From Rutidosis leptorrhynchoides (Eukaryota > Streptophyta > Magnoliopsida > Asterales > Asteraceae): 64,000 bases of DNA. The stretch covers positions 2,442,001 through 2,506,000 of the forward strand of contig NC_092333.1 of NCBI RefSeq assembly GCF_046630445.1, in the 5' to 3' direction. Position 1 is the stretch's first letter, and every line of letters begins with the position of its first letter. Both the position numbers and the translations under genes were made by a program. Positions 38,216-50,360 of the stretch are shown here, in pieces. The notes beneath the pieces are model-generated. The model saw only the letters and a program-made list of their open reading frames with translations. It was not told where the DNA came from and ran no database searches.

Positions 38216-38470
38216 TTAATGAATAAGTATAGTGGCTTTTCGGAGAGGCTTAAGTCGAAGGTTAATGAAGTTGTTGATAAGTTTACTGCTAATGTGGCGA
38301 GATATGAAAGGTTCCCCAGTAACAATGATGAAGCGGTAATTGTTATAATAAGGTTTATTCGTATAAACAAATGAAGGTGATTTGCTGAAGCTGTGACAAA
38401 ACTGTCTATTTTGGAAAGAGATTGAAAAATTATATTTGGTAATAAATATCAAAGGATATGACACGGATAC
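38216..38470 (+). pseudogene. Antisense CCHC-like coding block, element D
   Basis: Decayed copy of 22292-22530 on the strand opposite to D: SERLKSKVNEVVDKFTAN, YERFPSNND, then a CCHC-like stretch with stops. Confidence 0.4.
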
Positions 38471-38918
38471 GTGTTAAACTATATCTTTGGTTTCGAGAGC
38501 TTTTCAGGTGCATGGCAGTGGGTAATGTGTGGTTGGATCATCATCTCGCATGTCTTTAAGAATTTCGAAGTGTTTGAACACATATTGTAATTGTTAATAT
38601 ACATATGATGTTCTAAGATTTTGAATGATACAAATATTTTTGTGAGTTCCATGAATAGAAATAAGGTTCTAGGACAGTTTTGAAGTCAAACTATAGTTTT
38701 GAAAGATGTAGGAATCTAAGAGTGATGATTTCGGTTATATCTTGAATCGAATTCTGAGATTTCAAAATCAGAATATGTTATTAGATTTTGAATGAGTATG
38801 GTTGTTTTGATTTCTATAAAAGAATGTATATTGTTGTGAAAGTAGGGAGTATAATGGATGATTTGCTGAATCAGATTCGAAGAATGTAACATATTAATTG
38901 TGAATTTATATATCTCTC

Positions 38919-38940
38919 GGGTATTACCTACCTGTTAAAA
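38919..38940 (-). other. Central copy of junction motif, element D
   Basis: Reverse complement reads TTTTAACAGGTAGGTAATAC then CC; one difference from A. Confidence 0.62.
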
Positions 38941-39298
38941 AAAATTTGCACAATTAATATTTTGTACAAAAGAATTTTATTACAGTCTTTATGGAAATAT
39001 ATATGTGTATATTTCTTCAGATGTAATATAGATTTAATGAGTTAATATTAAATTAAACTCATTTGATTTATGGTTAAGGCTAGGATAGATAATTTTTAAA
39101 CTTTAGAAATTACATAATCGTCGTAGAATGTTTCCCCAATGAAGTTATGAATCAATACTTCATCGTTGTGGTATTCCTTGGTATCTACATGGCGTATGAC
39201 ATCGATGCTCATGGGACAGATTGTGAAGTTGAGGTTTGCGATGCGGTTGTTGTTGATGGTGGTAATGGTACTGTTGATGTTGTTGATGGTGGTACTGG

Positions 39299-39745
39299 TT
39301 ATGCTGTTGGTGCTGCTGCTGGTGTTTGTAACCTTTGCACCATATTCTCCAAAGCCACTACCCGAGCGCGAAGCTCGTTGACTTCTTCTATTACACCGGG
39401 GTGATTGTCGGTTCGGACGAGCGGATAAATAAGATCTAGAATTTGGTGTAGTATCTAATCATGACGAGATACTCTGGAAATGAGAGAGAAAATGGTGTTT
39501 CGGACAGGTTCGCCGGTAAGAGCTTCAGGTTCATTGCCAAGAGGGCAATGTGGTGGATGAAAGGGATCACCTTCTTCTTGTCTCCAATGGTTAAGTAGAT
39601 TACGAACCCATCCCCAATTCATCCAAAATAGATGATGGCTAATTGGTTGATCCATTCCGGTCACGCTGCTTTCGGAGCTCATGTGGAAATCCATATCGGC
39701 ATAGCCGTCGGAATTCGAGGAACTCGAACTGGTTGAGGGATCCAT
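39299..39745 (-). pseudogene. Mini-gag, element D (best preserved)
   Basis: 148 codons from ATG (39745) to TAA (39301-39299), with one internal stop at 39457-39455 and no frameshift. Serine-rich start (DPSTSSSSSNSD), YADMDFHMSSESSVTGMDQP, then FWMNWGWVRN, a proline/histidine stretch (DPFHPPHCPLG), NEPEALTGEPVRNTIFSLIS, LIYPLVRTDN, and a heptad-like stretch (VNELRARVVALENMVQRLQ) before the end. The last suggests a short coiled coil. All four copies share this length and layout. No zinc knuckle, no protease. Gag-like by position next to the primer site and by chromovirus context; the exact family is unverified. Confidence 0.7.
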
Positions 39746-40140
39746 CTTGTATGATCAGGGAAAGAATTTTTGGTATGAAATAGATTGTAGAATTTAGATT
39801 TGGTGTTCTTCAATACATAATTTACATATGTATATATAATACCAAAATCCCATAAATTACGGAGGAATCTTTGAAAGATGTCAGTCAAAGTTCACAGTAA
39901 CAGATATGCTAAGATAAGAATTCGTCTATACATTATTATGCAATAAATGTAGAAAAACGCGTCTAGACTTAAGAATGATAAGCAGGTAATTTCCTAAGGA
40001 TGGTAAGTAGATGATTTTCGACTAAAAATGATAAGCAAAACTTTTGACATGCAGACACGGTCGAAGTCCAGACTCACTAATGCATCTTAACAACTATCAG
40101 TTAGACACACTAATGCAAGACCTGGTTCACTAAGACCACC

Positions 40141-40152
40141 GCTCTGATACCA
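40141..40152 (-). other. Primer binding site, element D
   Basis: Reverse complement TGGTATCAGAGC, two bases inside the LTR. Confidence 0.85.
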
Positions 40153-42091
40153 ACTGAAAGGATCCGTTCATATACGTTATAAACGATTCACAATAGTTGA
40201 TTACATCGCGAGGTATTTGACCTCTATATGATACGTTTTACAAACATTGCATTCGTTTTTAAAAGCTAAACTTTCTTTACATCAAAAATTGACGGCATGC
40301 ATACCATTTCATATTACATCCAACTATAATTGACTTAATATTAATCTTGATGAACTCAACGACTCGAATGCAACGTCTTTTAAAGTATGTCATGAATGAC
40401 TCCAAGTAATATCCTTAAAATGAGCTAATGCACAGCGGAAGATTTCTTTAATACCTGAGAATAAACATGCTTTAAAGTGTCAACCAAAAGGTTGGTGAGT
40501 TCATTAGTTTATCATAATCAATCATTTCCGTAATAGTAATAGACCACAAGATTTCAGTTTCTATAAATATCCGTACACTCGCAAGTGTATAAAAGTATTC
40601 TATAAGTTGTTGAGCGCTTCGATAACCATACTTAACAAATAATGTGGCATATTCCCTTTATTATGAAATCTCCCTACACTGTACCAAGTGTAGTAAAAAT
40701 GAATTACTATGCAACCGTTTACGATACTAGAGCGACTAGCCCGGTTGAGGTTGTCAAACCCGATAGATCTATCAATAGGATTCGCGCTTGCATGCTCTTA
40801 CAACATGTAAATATTAGTTACCAAGCTATTAGGGAAATATATGCAAAGTTGTACAACTCAACGTAGAATATGTTTTTAGTACTTGTGTCCATTTCGTAAA
40901 ACAGTTATAAAACAGTGCATGTATTCTCAGCCCAAAAATATATATAAAAAGGGAGTAATGAAACTCACAATACTGTATTTCGTAGCAATTATGTATATGA
41001 CGGCACTGAACAAGTGCAGGGTTTATCTCGGATTCACGAACCTATATTAAGTATATATATTTATATTTTGGTCAATATCTGTCTAACAATTTAGGTCAAG
41101 TCGTAGTGTATCACAATCCTAATGCTCGAGACCGACATGCAAAAGTCAACAAAAGTCAACTTGACCCAAAATGACTTCCAAAATCTATACATGTTTATTA
41201 TATAACTTATATATAGTCGTTTTATATATTTAAATATATTTATCAGATCTTATTATACTAAATAATACAAGTCATTTATTAATAAATAAAAATTTATATT
41301 AAAATTCATATATGATAAAAATATACTTTTATATATCTCAAGTAATAAAATTTTTAAAATTCACTTAATATCATAAAAATATAGTGGTATGTATTATTAA
41401 TGTAATTATATTACGTGTGGTAAAAATATCTTTGTACGCATATTTATTTGATAAAATAATATTGATAATAATAATAATGATAAAAATAATAAAATGATAG
41501 TTTCAATAAAAATATTAATTTTTAGTAATAAAGATAATTTTAGTAATAACATCAACTAATAACAATTATAATAATCGTTTTAATAATAATATTAAAATTA
41601 ATGATAATTCAGTTGACCATATCTTTTAATCCGTTCATCGAAACCACACGATTTCTAAATGAAAAGTTATTAATTTTTCTTCATCTTTTCAACGACATAC
41701 ATATCATATACCTTATTTCAATAGCATATGAATCAAATTCGTGATTTATCATAAACTATTTAACGATGAAACTAAGCATACAAACATGCATAATCATATA
41801 TACTCGAGCACTAGTCAGGGATACACTATTAATATATAAAAGATAAGATATGAATGCTCACGTATCAATATTGTGATTCAATATTGCAGGAAAGTACGTA
41901 GACGCAACGAAAATGATAAACGTTAGGTTGAACTCACGAGCAATACCCTCGATCAATACCCATAACCTCCATAGCTATAACCCATAATTTTCTTAGCTCT
42001 ATCCCGTTTGAAAACTTATTTTGAAATCGTCTGAATATAACTCCGTCGTAGTATTTTATGTATACTAATAATATCTTGAAATAATGCTAAG

Positions 42092-42093
<2 letters not shown>

Positions 42094-42168
<75 letters not shown>
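42094..42168 (+). repeat. TA tract bordering the MITE
   Basis: About 75 bp of TA immediately left of the MITE; a shorter TA run (42884-42900) lies on the right, so the MITE sits inside a TA tract. Confidence 0.95.
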
Positions 42169-42172
<4 letters not shown>

Positions 42173-42883
42173 GTAGGATCAAGAGGGAAGTAACCATTCG
42201 TGGGGAAGCAAAAACTTTTTTTTTCGTTTTTTGAAAAAACTTTGTTCACGAACATTATAGAAGAGATGAAAATATGAACATTTAGTAGAGACACTTTGTG
42301 ATAAATGTTTTTATTTTGGCGGGAAAACGCTCGAAGAAGTAATATATAACAATTATCGTGTTTTTCGAGCGTATTTTGAGGTTTTAGCTATTGGGGTTTA
42401 GATATTAGGGTTTAGATATTAGGGTTTATAGAGTTTAGATATTAGGGTTTAGAAATTTAGGGTTTAGGGTTTAGATTTAGGATTTAGATTGAGTTTTTAA
42501 CACGAACGGTTTAGAGTTTAGGGTTTAGAGTTTAGGGTTTAGGGTTTGGTGTTTTGGGTTTATGGAATAAACCCAAAACACCAAACCTTAAACCCTAAAC
42601 CCTAAACCCTAAACTCTAAATCGGGCTAAATTTTTACTTCACAAAACATGAAAAAAAAACGTTCACATTCTTCACGAACAATATTATCTTGAATGCTATT
42701 TTTGTCGATCATTTTCCCGCCTAAATAATAACATTCATCACAAAGTGTCTCTTCTAAATGTTCATATTTTCGTGTGATCTTGATGCCGGAAAAAAAATTT
42801 CATAAAAAAACAAAAAAAAAATAAAAAATTTTGCTTCCCCCCGCTTCTCCCCGATTGGTTACTTCCCCATTGATCCTGCCCCT
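42169..42883. mobile_element. Foldback MITE with long terminal inverted repeats, 715 bp
   Basis: Left end AGTGGTAGGATCAA ... GGAAGTAACCATTCG and the reverse complement of the right end AGGGGCAGGATCAA ... GGAAGTAACCAATCG match. Pairing continues inward through TGAACATTTAG...GACACTTTGTGAT and GGCGGGAAAA, so most of the element is one large inverted repeat. No coding capacity. The TA-tract target hides any duplication, so the superfamily is undecided. Confidence 0.82.
42393..42618. repeat. Telomere-like repeats at the apex of the foldback MITE
   Basis: Degenerate TTTAGGG units on the left and CCCTAAA units on the right meet in a perfect 21-bp hairpin (42543-42563 with 42567-42587, loop GGA). 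Confidence 0.85.
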
Positions 42884-42986
42884 ATATATATATATATATA
42901 ATTCGATTAAGAGAGTTTAGAGAAATATATTTTCAAGTTTCTATAAAATAATGAACGCTATTGAATTCTATTTATAATAGATTTTT

Positions 42987-43167
42987 GAATTATTAAAGTG
43001 AATTATTAAAATATGAATTATTAAAGTGAATTATTAAAGTATGAATTATTAAATTGAATTATTAAAGTATGAATTATTAAAGTGAATTATTAAAGTATGA
43101 ATTATTAAAGTGAATTATTAAAGTATGAATTATTAAAGTGAATTATTAAAGTATGAATTATTAAAGT
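42987..43167. repeat. 28-bp minisatellite in D LTR
   Basis: Alternating GAATTATTAAAGT (13 bp) and GAATTATTAAAGTAT (15 bp) units, about six rounds, decaying into AAAGTAAAGT runs to about 43205. Confidence 0.85.
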
Positions 43168-43715
43168 TAAAGTAAAGTAAAAGTAAAGTAAAGGTAAAGT
43201 TAAAGTATAGTAAAAGTATAAAACTATGTACGTATAATACGCGTATAAATATGTATAATATTAATTTAAATCATTATATATATTTGATAAAATAAAATAT
43301 AAATATCGTTATTTTTATCATACTGGTTAAGTAATGAGTGGTCAAAAAGAATAGATTTCTTAAATCACAGTGGATCTCAAAACATAGGCCCGTAATCATA
43401 TCCTAATGTATCTGATAATTCAATCATTTGATATTATCTCTTAATTCTGTCAATAAATATATCGAAACAAATACGTTCATGTAAAATATCATATATCTAA
43501 TACTTTGTTAATGTTTTCAGTTAATATTATATATTATATATACATATCTATATACACATAATTGTTCGTGAATCGTCGTACACGGTCAAAGGGTAATTGA
43601 TTACATGAATGTAGTTCCAAACTTTTTGAGATTCAACATTACAAATTCTGCTTATCGTGTCGGAAACATATAAAGGTTAAGTTTAAATTTGGTCGGAAAT
43701 TTTCGGGTCGTCACA

Positions 43716-45645
43716 ATATGCTTTAGTTCGATAGATCTAGGATAACAGATACCGTTAAATTTTGAGAGTTAGATATATACGTTTGAAATTCTTATCAATT
43801 AGATTTTTGAAACTTGAGAAAATTCAATAGACATAAATCTTGAACTTGGTTGATGGTATATTGTCCGTCGGCATATCAAGAATGGTTCGTGAGGACACGA
43901 ACAACCCAAGGGGAGGATAGTTGTAACAGCCCTTTTTCAGCACAACTGCGCGTTGCGCATATTTAAGCGCGCCGCACATGTCCCCTGATAACTCCAGGGA
44001 CTGTTTTTCTTAAATATTCAAAGTTGTGGGATCATATAGCAAATTTGTGGTTTAAGTAGATTTCCAGATCCGGTACCAACCATTTTTCACACCCACTACA
44101 CTTTGAGAGAAAAAGAAGAAGAAGAAGAAGTTGGAGATAAGAGTTCTTGAATTTAGTTCAAGAATTTCCTTGCCTTCTATTGAAGATAATACATTAGAAG
44201 GAGGTCTAATCTATGCTAGCTTTTCCATCATCTCATCTTCATTAAGTTTTGGTAAGAATCCCTAATTTGAGTGCTCTCTAATTTTAGGGCTTTTGTATGA
44301 TTTCTTCTATATTTGGTGGGTTATCACTAGTAATGGGTGTATTGAATCTATTCATGATGATTTAATCGTGTATTGGGTTTAGAGAATTGAGTTTTATAGT
44401 GTCAAACCTAATTAGTCAAAGATGAACTAATTACCTTTCCTAACTTCAAATTGGGGAAGAAAGTGAACGATTTTACAAGGAATGAACTTGGTGGTACTTT
44501 ATTTGTTAGCTATATCCTTTTTGGTAAGTGTCAAGTGATTTTATGTTTAATATGTGGTTTTATGAAATGGATGATAAATTTTGTACATACACTTTAAAGG
44601 AAGTCCTAATTTAATTGAAGGTGTCAATTTAGGTAAGGGAATGAAGGTGTCATGTTGGCTCACTAATTATTGTGAATATGTTTAGAGGGCAAAGTTTTGG
44701 TTGTAATGTGTATATGCATGCTTTGTGTATTAGGTTGCTAAGGAGCTTGTCTTAGTTTGCATTCTTTATGGAAGCCTAATTTATCAAGGTGAGTATATGA
44801 ATAGTAAATGGGTCATATGTTATATACTTGCAAAATTGCAAGTAGCGACATATGATTTTTGGACGGGGATACAATCCCAAAAGTATGTTTAGTTGACTAG
44901 CTAAAGCTAGTATGATTAGGTGGCAATAAGTCGTGAGAGGTTGTCACAAATTGTTTTAGACTTCAGATCCGATGACCTATATTGTAGTAAGTGTTACTAC
45001 TTGACTATGAATGTATGTATGTATGATTAGTGTTTTAGCCATTCACACATTTGTATATCTCACTAAGCTTTATACTTACTTTGTTTAGTTGTATATGTTT
45101 TTGGGGAAACCGGAGCTAGTAATAAAGGAAAAGAAAAGATTTGAAGTATTGATTAGAAGATCCGTCTTTTGGTAAGTGGTAGCTCTAAGTCCCCTCCCAG
45201 CAATGAACGATCCTCTTGACAGGTAAACGCTCCTAGGAATATAAGACGACTTACTTTTGTATTCATGAAAGCGTTGTATAACACTTGTTGTCATTTTCCT
45301 AAAAATTTCTAGTGTTTTATTATACTATGTTGAATTATGATTAGCTAATGTCAAAACCATGTATGCTGGCTATATTTGTAATGAATGGGTGTTTTAGAAC
45401 AGTTTTAAATTGGTTTTTGAAATACACAAATATTGAAATAGTGCAGATGGATTTTCAGAGGAAACGCGCGCCACACAAAGCTTTGTGCGCCGCGCGGTAT
45501 AATTCAAATCAAAGTCAGAAGATGTTAAGGGAATTGAAAATCTGGATTTCGTTGTAATGCTTGCCGAGCGGTATAACATGATTCTGGACTGATATAAAAT
45601 AATAAAAAGTAAAAAATAAAAAAAAAATTTAGTCAAGAGCGTTTC
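43716..45645 (+). mobile_element. Element F: right end and 3' LTR of a plus-strand LTR retrotransposon
   Basis: 43716-43921 is the tail of the internal region, ending in a purine tract (AAGGGGAGGATAG, 43908-43920). The LTR 43922-45645 begins TGTAACAGCCC and ends GAGCGTTTCA. It is 1.72 kb, with GC-rich patches in an otherwise AT-rich sequence. ATCCG after it is the expected target duplication. The remainder lies left of D, outside the window. No coding sequence is visible to classify it; its LTR layout resembles that of element I. Confidence 0.72.
45465..45496. other. GC-rich hairpin in F LTR
   Basis: CGCGCG ... CACAAAGCTTTGTG ... CGCGCG: a 14-bp perfect palindrome with outer arms that pair, 14 of 16 pairs in total. 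Confidence 0.7.
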
Positions 45646-45711
45646 AATCCGCCACACACAACACACTTGGTTTGCGAGAGAAGCAAACCAAATTACAACA
45701 CAAAATTTACA
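45646..45711 (-). other. LINE 3' untranslated remnant
   Basis: 66 bases after the ORF2 stop; the remaining 3' end was displaced by F and is outside the window. No poly(A) tail is visible. Confidence 0.6.
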
Positions 45712-48528
45712 CTAAATATTCAAATACACACTAGGATTACTTAACCACGTAAGCCAATCTAGATCCCTTCCTTTAAATCTATTTGAAATCCAATCGAAGG
45801 ATTTAACTTGAATCCCACTTAACGCCACCGGGATGTTCCAACTCTTATCTCAAAAAACTTTATTATTTCTATTCTTCCAAATATAATATGCACACACCCA
45901 TTCGACCGCTGGCCAAATTTTGTTAGCAAATTTCGACGTTTGAACCGAAACATTACCTCTTAGAGTCTCGTTGATACTAAGATTTGAAAATTTTCCCAAG
46001 TGCCACCATTCAAACACACTATTCCAAAGATCCAAAGATTGTTTGCAAAAGATAAGTGAGTGTTCCACCATCTCCATGTCATCATCACATATTGGACATC
46101 TAGCAGAGTGCAAGTCAATGCCCTTTTTATCAAGCTCGATTCTAACAGGGATTCTTCTTTTTAACGCACTCCAAACAAAAATCTCAACTTTTTTCGGAAC
46201 TAGGTTGTTGCGTAGTGTTTCTATCGAGTTGCTGGTACTTGACAGAATCTTTTCATCGATAGAATTGGACAACATCTTGATAGTGAACCTTCCATTGGTA
46301 GAAAGGCTCCACGACCAACGATCCTTCTCATGATGGTTGAATGAGAACCCTGCAATAAGAGACACTAAAACAGTAAGTTCAGTAGTAGTGCGTCCAGAAG
46401 TCGGACGCTTCCAGCTCCAAACTGATGTTGTTGCATCTGATGTAAAGATGATCCGATCACAGATAAGAACATTCTCCGAGGACTCCAATCTGAATAGCTG
46501 AGGGAATTTATCGCGAAGAGTGAAATCTTCAATCCAATGATCCTTCCGAAAGGACGTTGATGATCCATCTCCAATGCTCTTGACAAACGAATTCCGGAAT
46601 GGAATATTTAGATCTTCAATTTTATGACATGCTGTAATGATGTTACACCAAAGACCCGAGATTGAAGAGTGATTTACATCAGCCTCCAACCCTACACGTC
46701 CACAATCACCATAAATGCTATGTATTATTTTGACCCAAAAAGACCCGGTTTTGGTTTTAAACCTCCACCACCATTTACCCAAAAGTGCAAGATTTTTACT
46801 TTCTAAAGACCCAATGTTTAACCCCCCATTCTCGTAAGATGAATAAACAAGATCCCACTTAACCCAAGACATTTTTGAACCCGAAAGAGACCCGCCCCAA
46901 AAAAAAATTCGTCTCACACTCTCTAGAATTTTTAGCACAGTTTGCGGATCACGAAAGAGTGAAAAGTAATACAACGGGAGACTACTTATAACCGACTTGA
47001 TGAGAACTAATCTTCCACCAAATGACATCGATCGCATTTTCCAATCCGAGAGTCGTTTTTTATTTTTTCAACAATTGGGTTCCATTTTTTCTTTTTATTC
47101 ATATTTGCACCGATTGACAACCCGAGGTAAGTAAAAGGGAATTTTCCTATTTTGCATCCAATACGATTAGCAACATAGTTAACATGATTAACCCCAATAC
47201 TATACAAGCAACTTTTGTTGAAATTGACCTTTAAACCCGACACCAACTCATAGCATTGAAGTAAATTTCGTAAACTATAAACAATAGACCTACTCCATTC
47301 ACCGAGAAAAATGATGGCGTCTGCATATTGGAGATGCGAAACAAGAATTTTATCTCTACCAATCTCAACACCTTTAAGTAGACCTTTTTCCGTATCCGAC
47401 TTTGCAAAAATATTCAACATCTCCGCCGCAAGTAAAAATAAAAAAGGAGATAACGGGTCACCTTGTCTTATTCCCCTACTTATGTTAAATTCGCTCGTAG
47501 GTGACCCGTTCACTAGAATGGAAATAGAAGAGGAACTTAAACAAGCGAATATCCACTTCCTCCATTTTTCCCTAAATCCCATACATTTCATCACATCCAT
47601 TAAAAAAATCCCAATTGAGAGAGTCAAACATCTTTTCGAAGTCGACCTTAAAAAGAATTCCCTTTTTATTATTTTTTCAAGAAGTCAACACTTTCATTTA
47701 CAATTAATGCGCCATCTAGAATATATATTTCTTTTAGAAAGGCACTTTGTTCCATTCCAATAAGACCCGGGATTACCTTTCGTAAACGATTTGATAACAA
47801 TTTAGCGATTATTTTATAATAACTACCGATCAAGCTAATTGGCCGGTAATCACCAAGATTGAATGGGTCCATTTTTTTAGGGATTAACGTTACAAAAGAG
47901 GCGTTGCATCCTCTCGAAAATTCTACATTCGACAAAAACCATTCGATAGCTTCGATGAGTTCACACTTAATGACTTCCCAATATTTTTTAAAGAACCTCA
48001 AATTGAACCCATCCGGTCCGGGCGCTTTAGTGCTTCCACATTCAAAAACAGCTTCACGAATTTCATCTGCTTCAAAACATGTCTCAAGGGCTGCTGATTC
48101 AGTATTACCAAGGGTTGGATAATGAAGGTCTTCTAGACTAGGGCGAAGGTGATCATGTTCTTCAAAAATGGTTTTAAAATGACTAAAACTTGCAGCTTTA
48201 ATATCATTTAGACGGTCGTTTCATACCCTGTTTATCATCAATCCTCTAATATTCGACTTGCTATTTTTCAACCGTATGCACGAATGGAAAAAATTTGTGT
48301 TCTCGTCTCCCTCTAACACCCACTTGATTTTAGCTTTTTGCTTGAGCATACTCGTTTTGACGTTTTCTTTATCAATCCACTATTTTTGAGAATCACGCTA
48401 CAGATTATATTCGACTTCACTCAACACAGTTGTCTCGGCTTTGATCTCAAGTTCTATTGCCACTGACTTTAATAATTCAATCTCATTATCAATTTGGTTA
48501 TACTTACTATGGCTCCAACATCTCAACG
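45712..48528 (-). pseudogene. LINE ORF2, reverse transcriptase and C-terminal zinc-binding domain
   Basis: It reads leftwards from the G insertion: helical linker, EGDENTNFFHSCIRLKNS, STKAPGPDGFN, VTLIPKKMDPFNLGDYRPIS, MEQSAFL, then after a frameshift near 47650 RQGDPLSPFLFLLAAEML. The catalytic FADD/YADD motif reads LQYADAIIF (Tyr-Ala-Asp codons at 47327-47319), so one Asp is missing, perhaps by loss of a codon. The C-terminal part (45850-47037) has MSWVKWDLVYSSYENGGLNI and CPICDDDMEMVEHSLIFC, the zinc-binding domain usual in plant LINEs. ORF2 ends at TAG 45714-45712. Several stops near 48400 and 48220 add to the damage. Confidence 0.9.
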
Positions 48529-50157
48529 TGTGACAATCCGGAAATTTCCGACTAAATTTAAACCTAACTTCGACTAATTCCGACGATTCACGAACAATTA
48601 TTCGTAAATAATTATGCATTAGTAATTATTCGTTATATTAATGTTATTATTAATATCATTTTTAATAATATATCATTAATCATTATCATTTACAAGTATT
48701 ATTATTACAACTATTACTAATGTTATTATTATTAATAATTATTAATAACATTAATATTATTAGTATTATCACTTTTACTAAAAGTGATAAGATTATTATA
48801 AATATCATTATTATTAATACAACTTATTATTAAAAACATTATTATTATTATCAATAGTATTATTAACATTTTATAATGATAATTATCATTATTATTAATT
48901 ATAATTAAAATCATCATTTTTATTGTCATATTAATATTATTACCATTTTATATTTTTATCATCAAAATTATAATTAGTAATAAAATTATGATTACTAATA
49001 TTAACATTACTATTATTTATTCATTATTATTTAAAAATATCATTTATTATTAATGATATTATTATTATTAACATAATTATTAATAAATATCATTATTCTT
49101 GTTATTTATATTGTATTAAAAGTATTATTATTATTATTATTATTATTAATAAAATTATTGTTATTTTTATTAATATAATTATTATTAATTTGTAATTATT
49201 AATATTAAATAAATAAAAAAAGTAAAAGTGCAGATAAAGAAATTAGGTATATCTATTTTTTTATTTATTCAAATCTGCTTTTATATTTTTATATATTTTT
49301 CCTTCCTCCTGATTTTGATTATGTCGATCCATCATCTGCATTATTGATCGAAAAGCAGCTTTTATTATTTTTATAAATTGTATATGCTTTTTATTTTTTT
49401 TTATCTACTTTATATTTTTATATTTTTATATTTTTATATTTTTCTTTTTGGATCGTGACTCAGGTTCGACACCCACAAATTTGATTATTATAAATCAATC
49501 CAATGGAGTACCAGTTGATCACACATTATCAGTTATCAATTTCAAATTCGTTACATTATAAAAAATAATAATAATAATAGTCGATTTTTATGCTCTGTTC
49601 GTGTTCATTTTTTAAAATTCATCGAATTCTTAACAATTCCAAAAATCTATAAGTGCAGTCATTCTAGGAATCTCATACTCAAACTTTCTGTAAAATTACA
49701 GCCTCCAATTTCTAACAACGAGTTCGAATTCTTGAGTCAAACTTTAAAATTCGAAAAGTCAAACTTCGCGTTCTTCATAAAATTCTCTTTTATTTTAACG
49801 TTTCTCTAAAAATTGATGATTCCAATAGATTCTAGGCATGATTTAGAAACCTTTTCATGTTGAAATCTTTGGCCAAAACCTGCTAAAAATCAAAATCAAT
49901 ATATATATATTTTTTATAGAAGTCGCGACACAGCAGCAACAATAATTTAATTTTTTTTTTCCTTTTTGTTTTGTTAATCCAAATATTCCACCTTCAATTC
50001 ATTTTCTGTGTCGTTTACAAATTCTAAACAAATTTCATAATTCATTGTTATGGGTAATTGGGTTCTGTCGAATTGAAATTGGGTTGAGAAAGGAAAACAG
50101 AAAGGATAATGGGTTAAATATAAACAGAATCAGTTATAATCAGAAAAAACATAAATA

Positions 50158-50220
50158 GAGGAGTGGTCTTTGGTGTTTGTGGGTGAGCGAGAGGTCTCGA
50201 GTTCGAGTCCCGTCTTTGGC
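50158..50220 (+). promoter_or_regulatory. tRNA-like pol III module, G 5' LTR
   Basis: B box GAGTTCGAGTCC (50199-50210) after GAGTGGTCTTTGGTG (A-box-like), followed by GGC and a T run that could act as a pol III terminator. Confidence 0.62.
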
Positions 50221-50261
50221 ATTTTTTTAGAAAAGCTATATAAGGTAGTTCTTTTCTCATA

Positions 50262-50360
<99 letters not shown>
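50262..50360 (+). repeat. TTA tract, G 5' LTR
   Basis: About 99 bp of pure TTA repeats. Confidence 0.95.

Larger units (their letters stand above)
36696..43715 (-). mobile_element. Element D: non-autonomous Gypsy-type element, minus strand, left end outside window
   Basis: The 5' LTR is 40155-43715. The internal region 36696-40154 holds mini-gag, central motif, antisense CCHC block, PABP-like fragment and hairpin, then is cut by B a few tens of bases before where the 3' junction block would be. The first bases after B match C's sequence just inside its junction block (ATGGCTAAC ... AATGTTTTCATGACGAATAT). ATATG at 43716-43720 is the expected target duplication. Confidence 0.88.
40155..43715 (-). 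mobile_element. Element D 5' LTR
   Basis: On the minus strand it starts TGTGACGACCCG (43715) and ends GGATCCTTTCA (40155). The promoter-like block is at 40917-40970. A 715-bp MITE and a minisatellite lie inside it. No tRNA-like module recognised. Confidence 0.87.

Noticed and set aside
45971-46333. 120-codon plus-strand frame within the LINE
   Set aside because: Antisense to the zinc-binding domain of LINE ORF2, which explains the open frame.
50158-50220. A functional tRNA gene
   Set aside because: A/B boxes are present but no acceptor stem or anticodon arm closes; called a tRNA-like module only.
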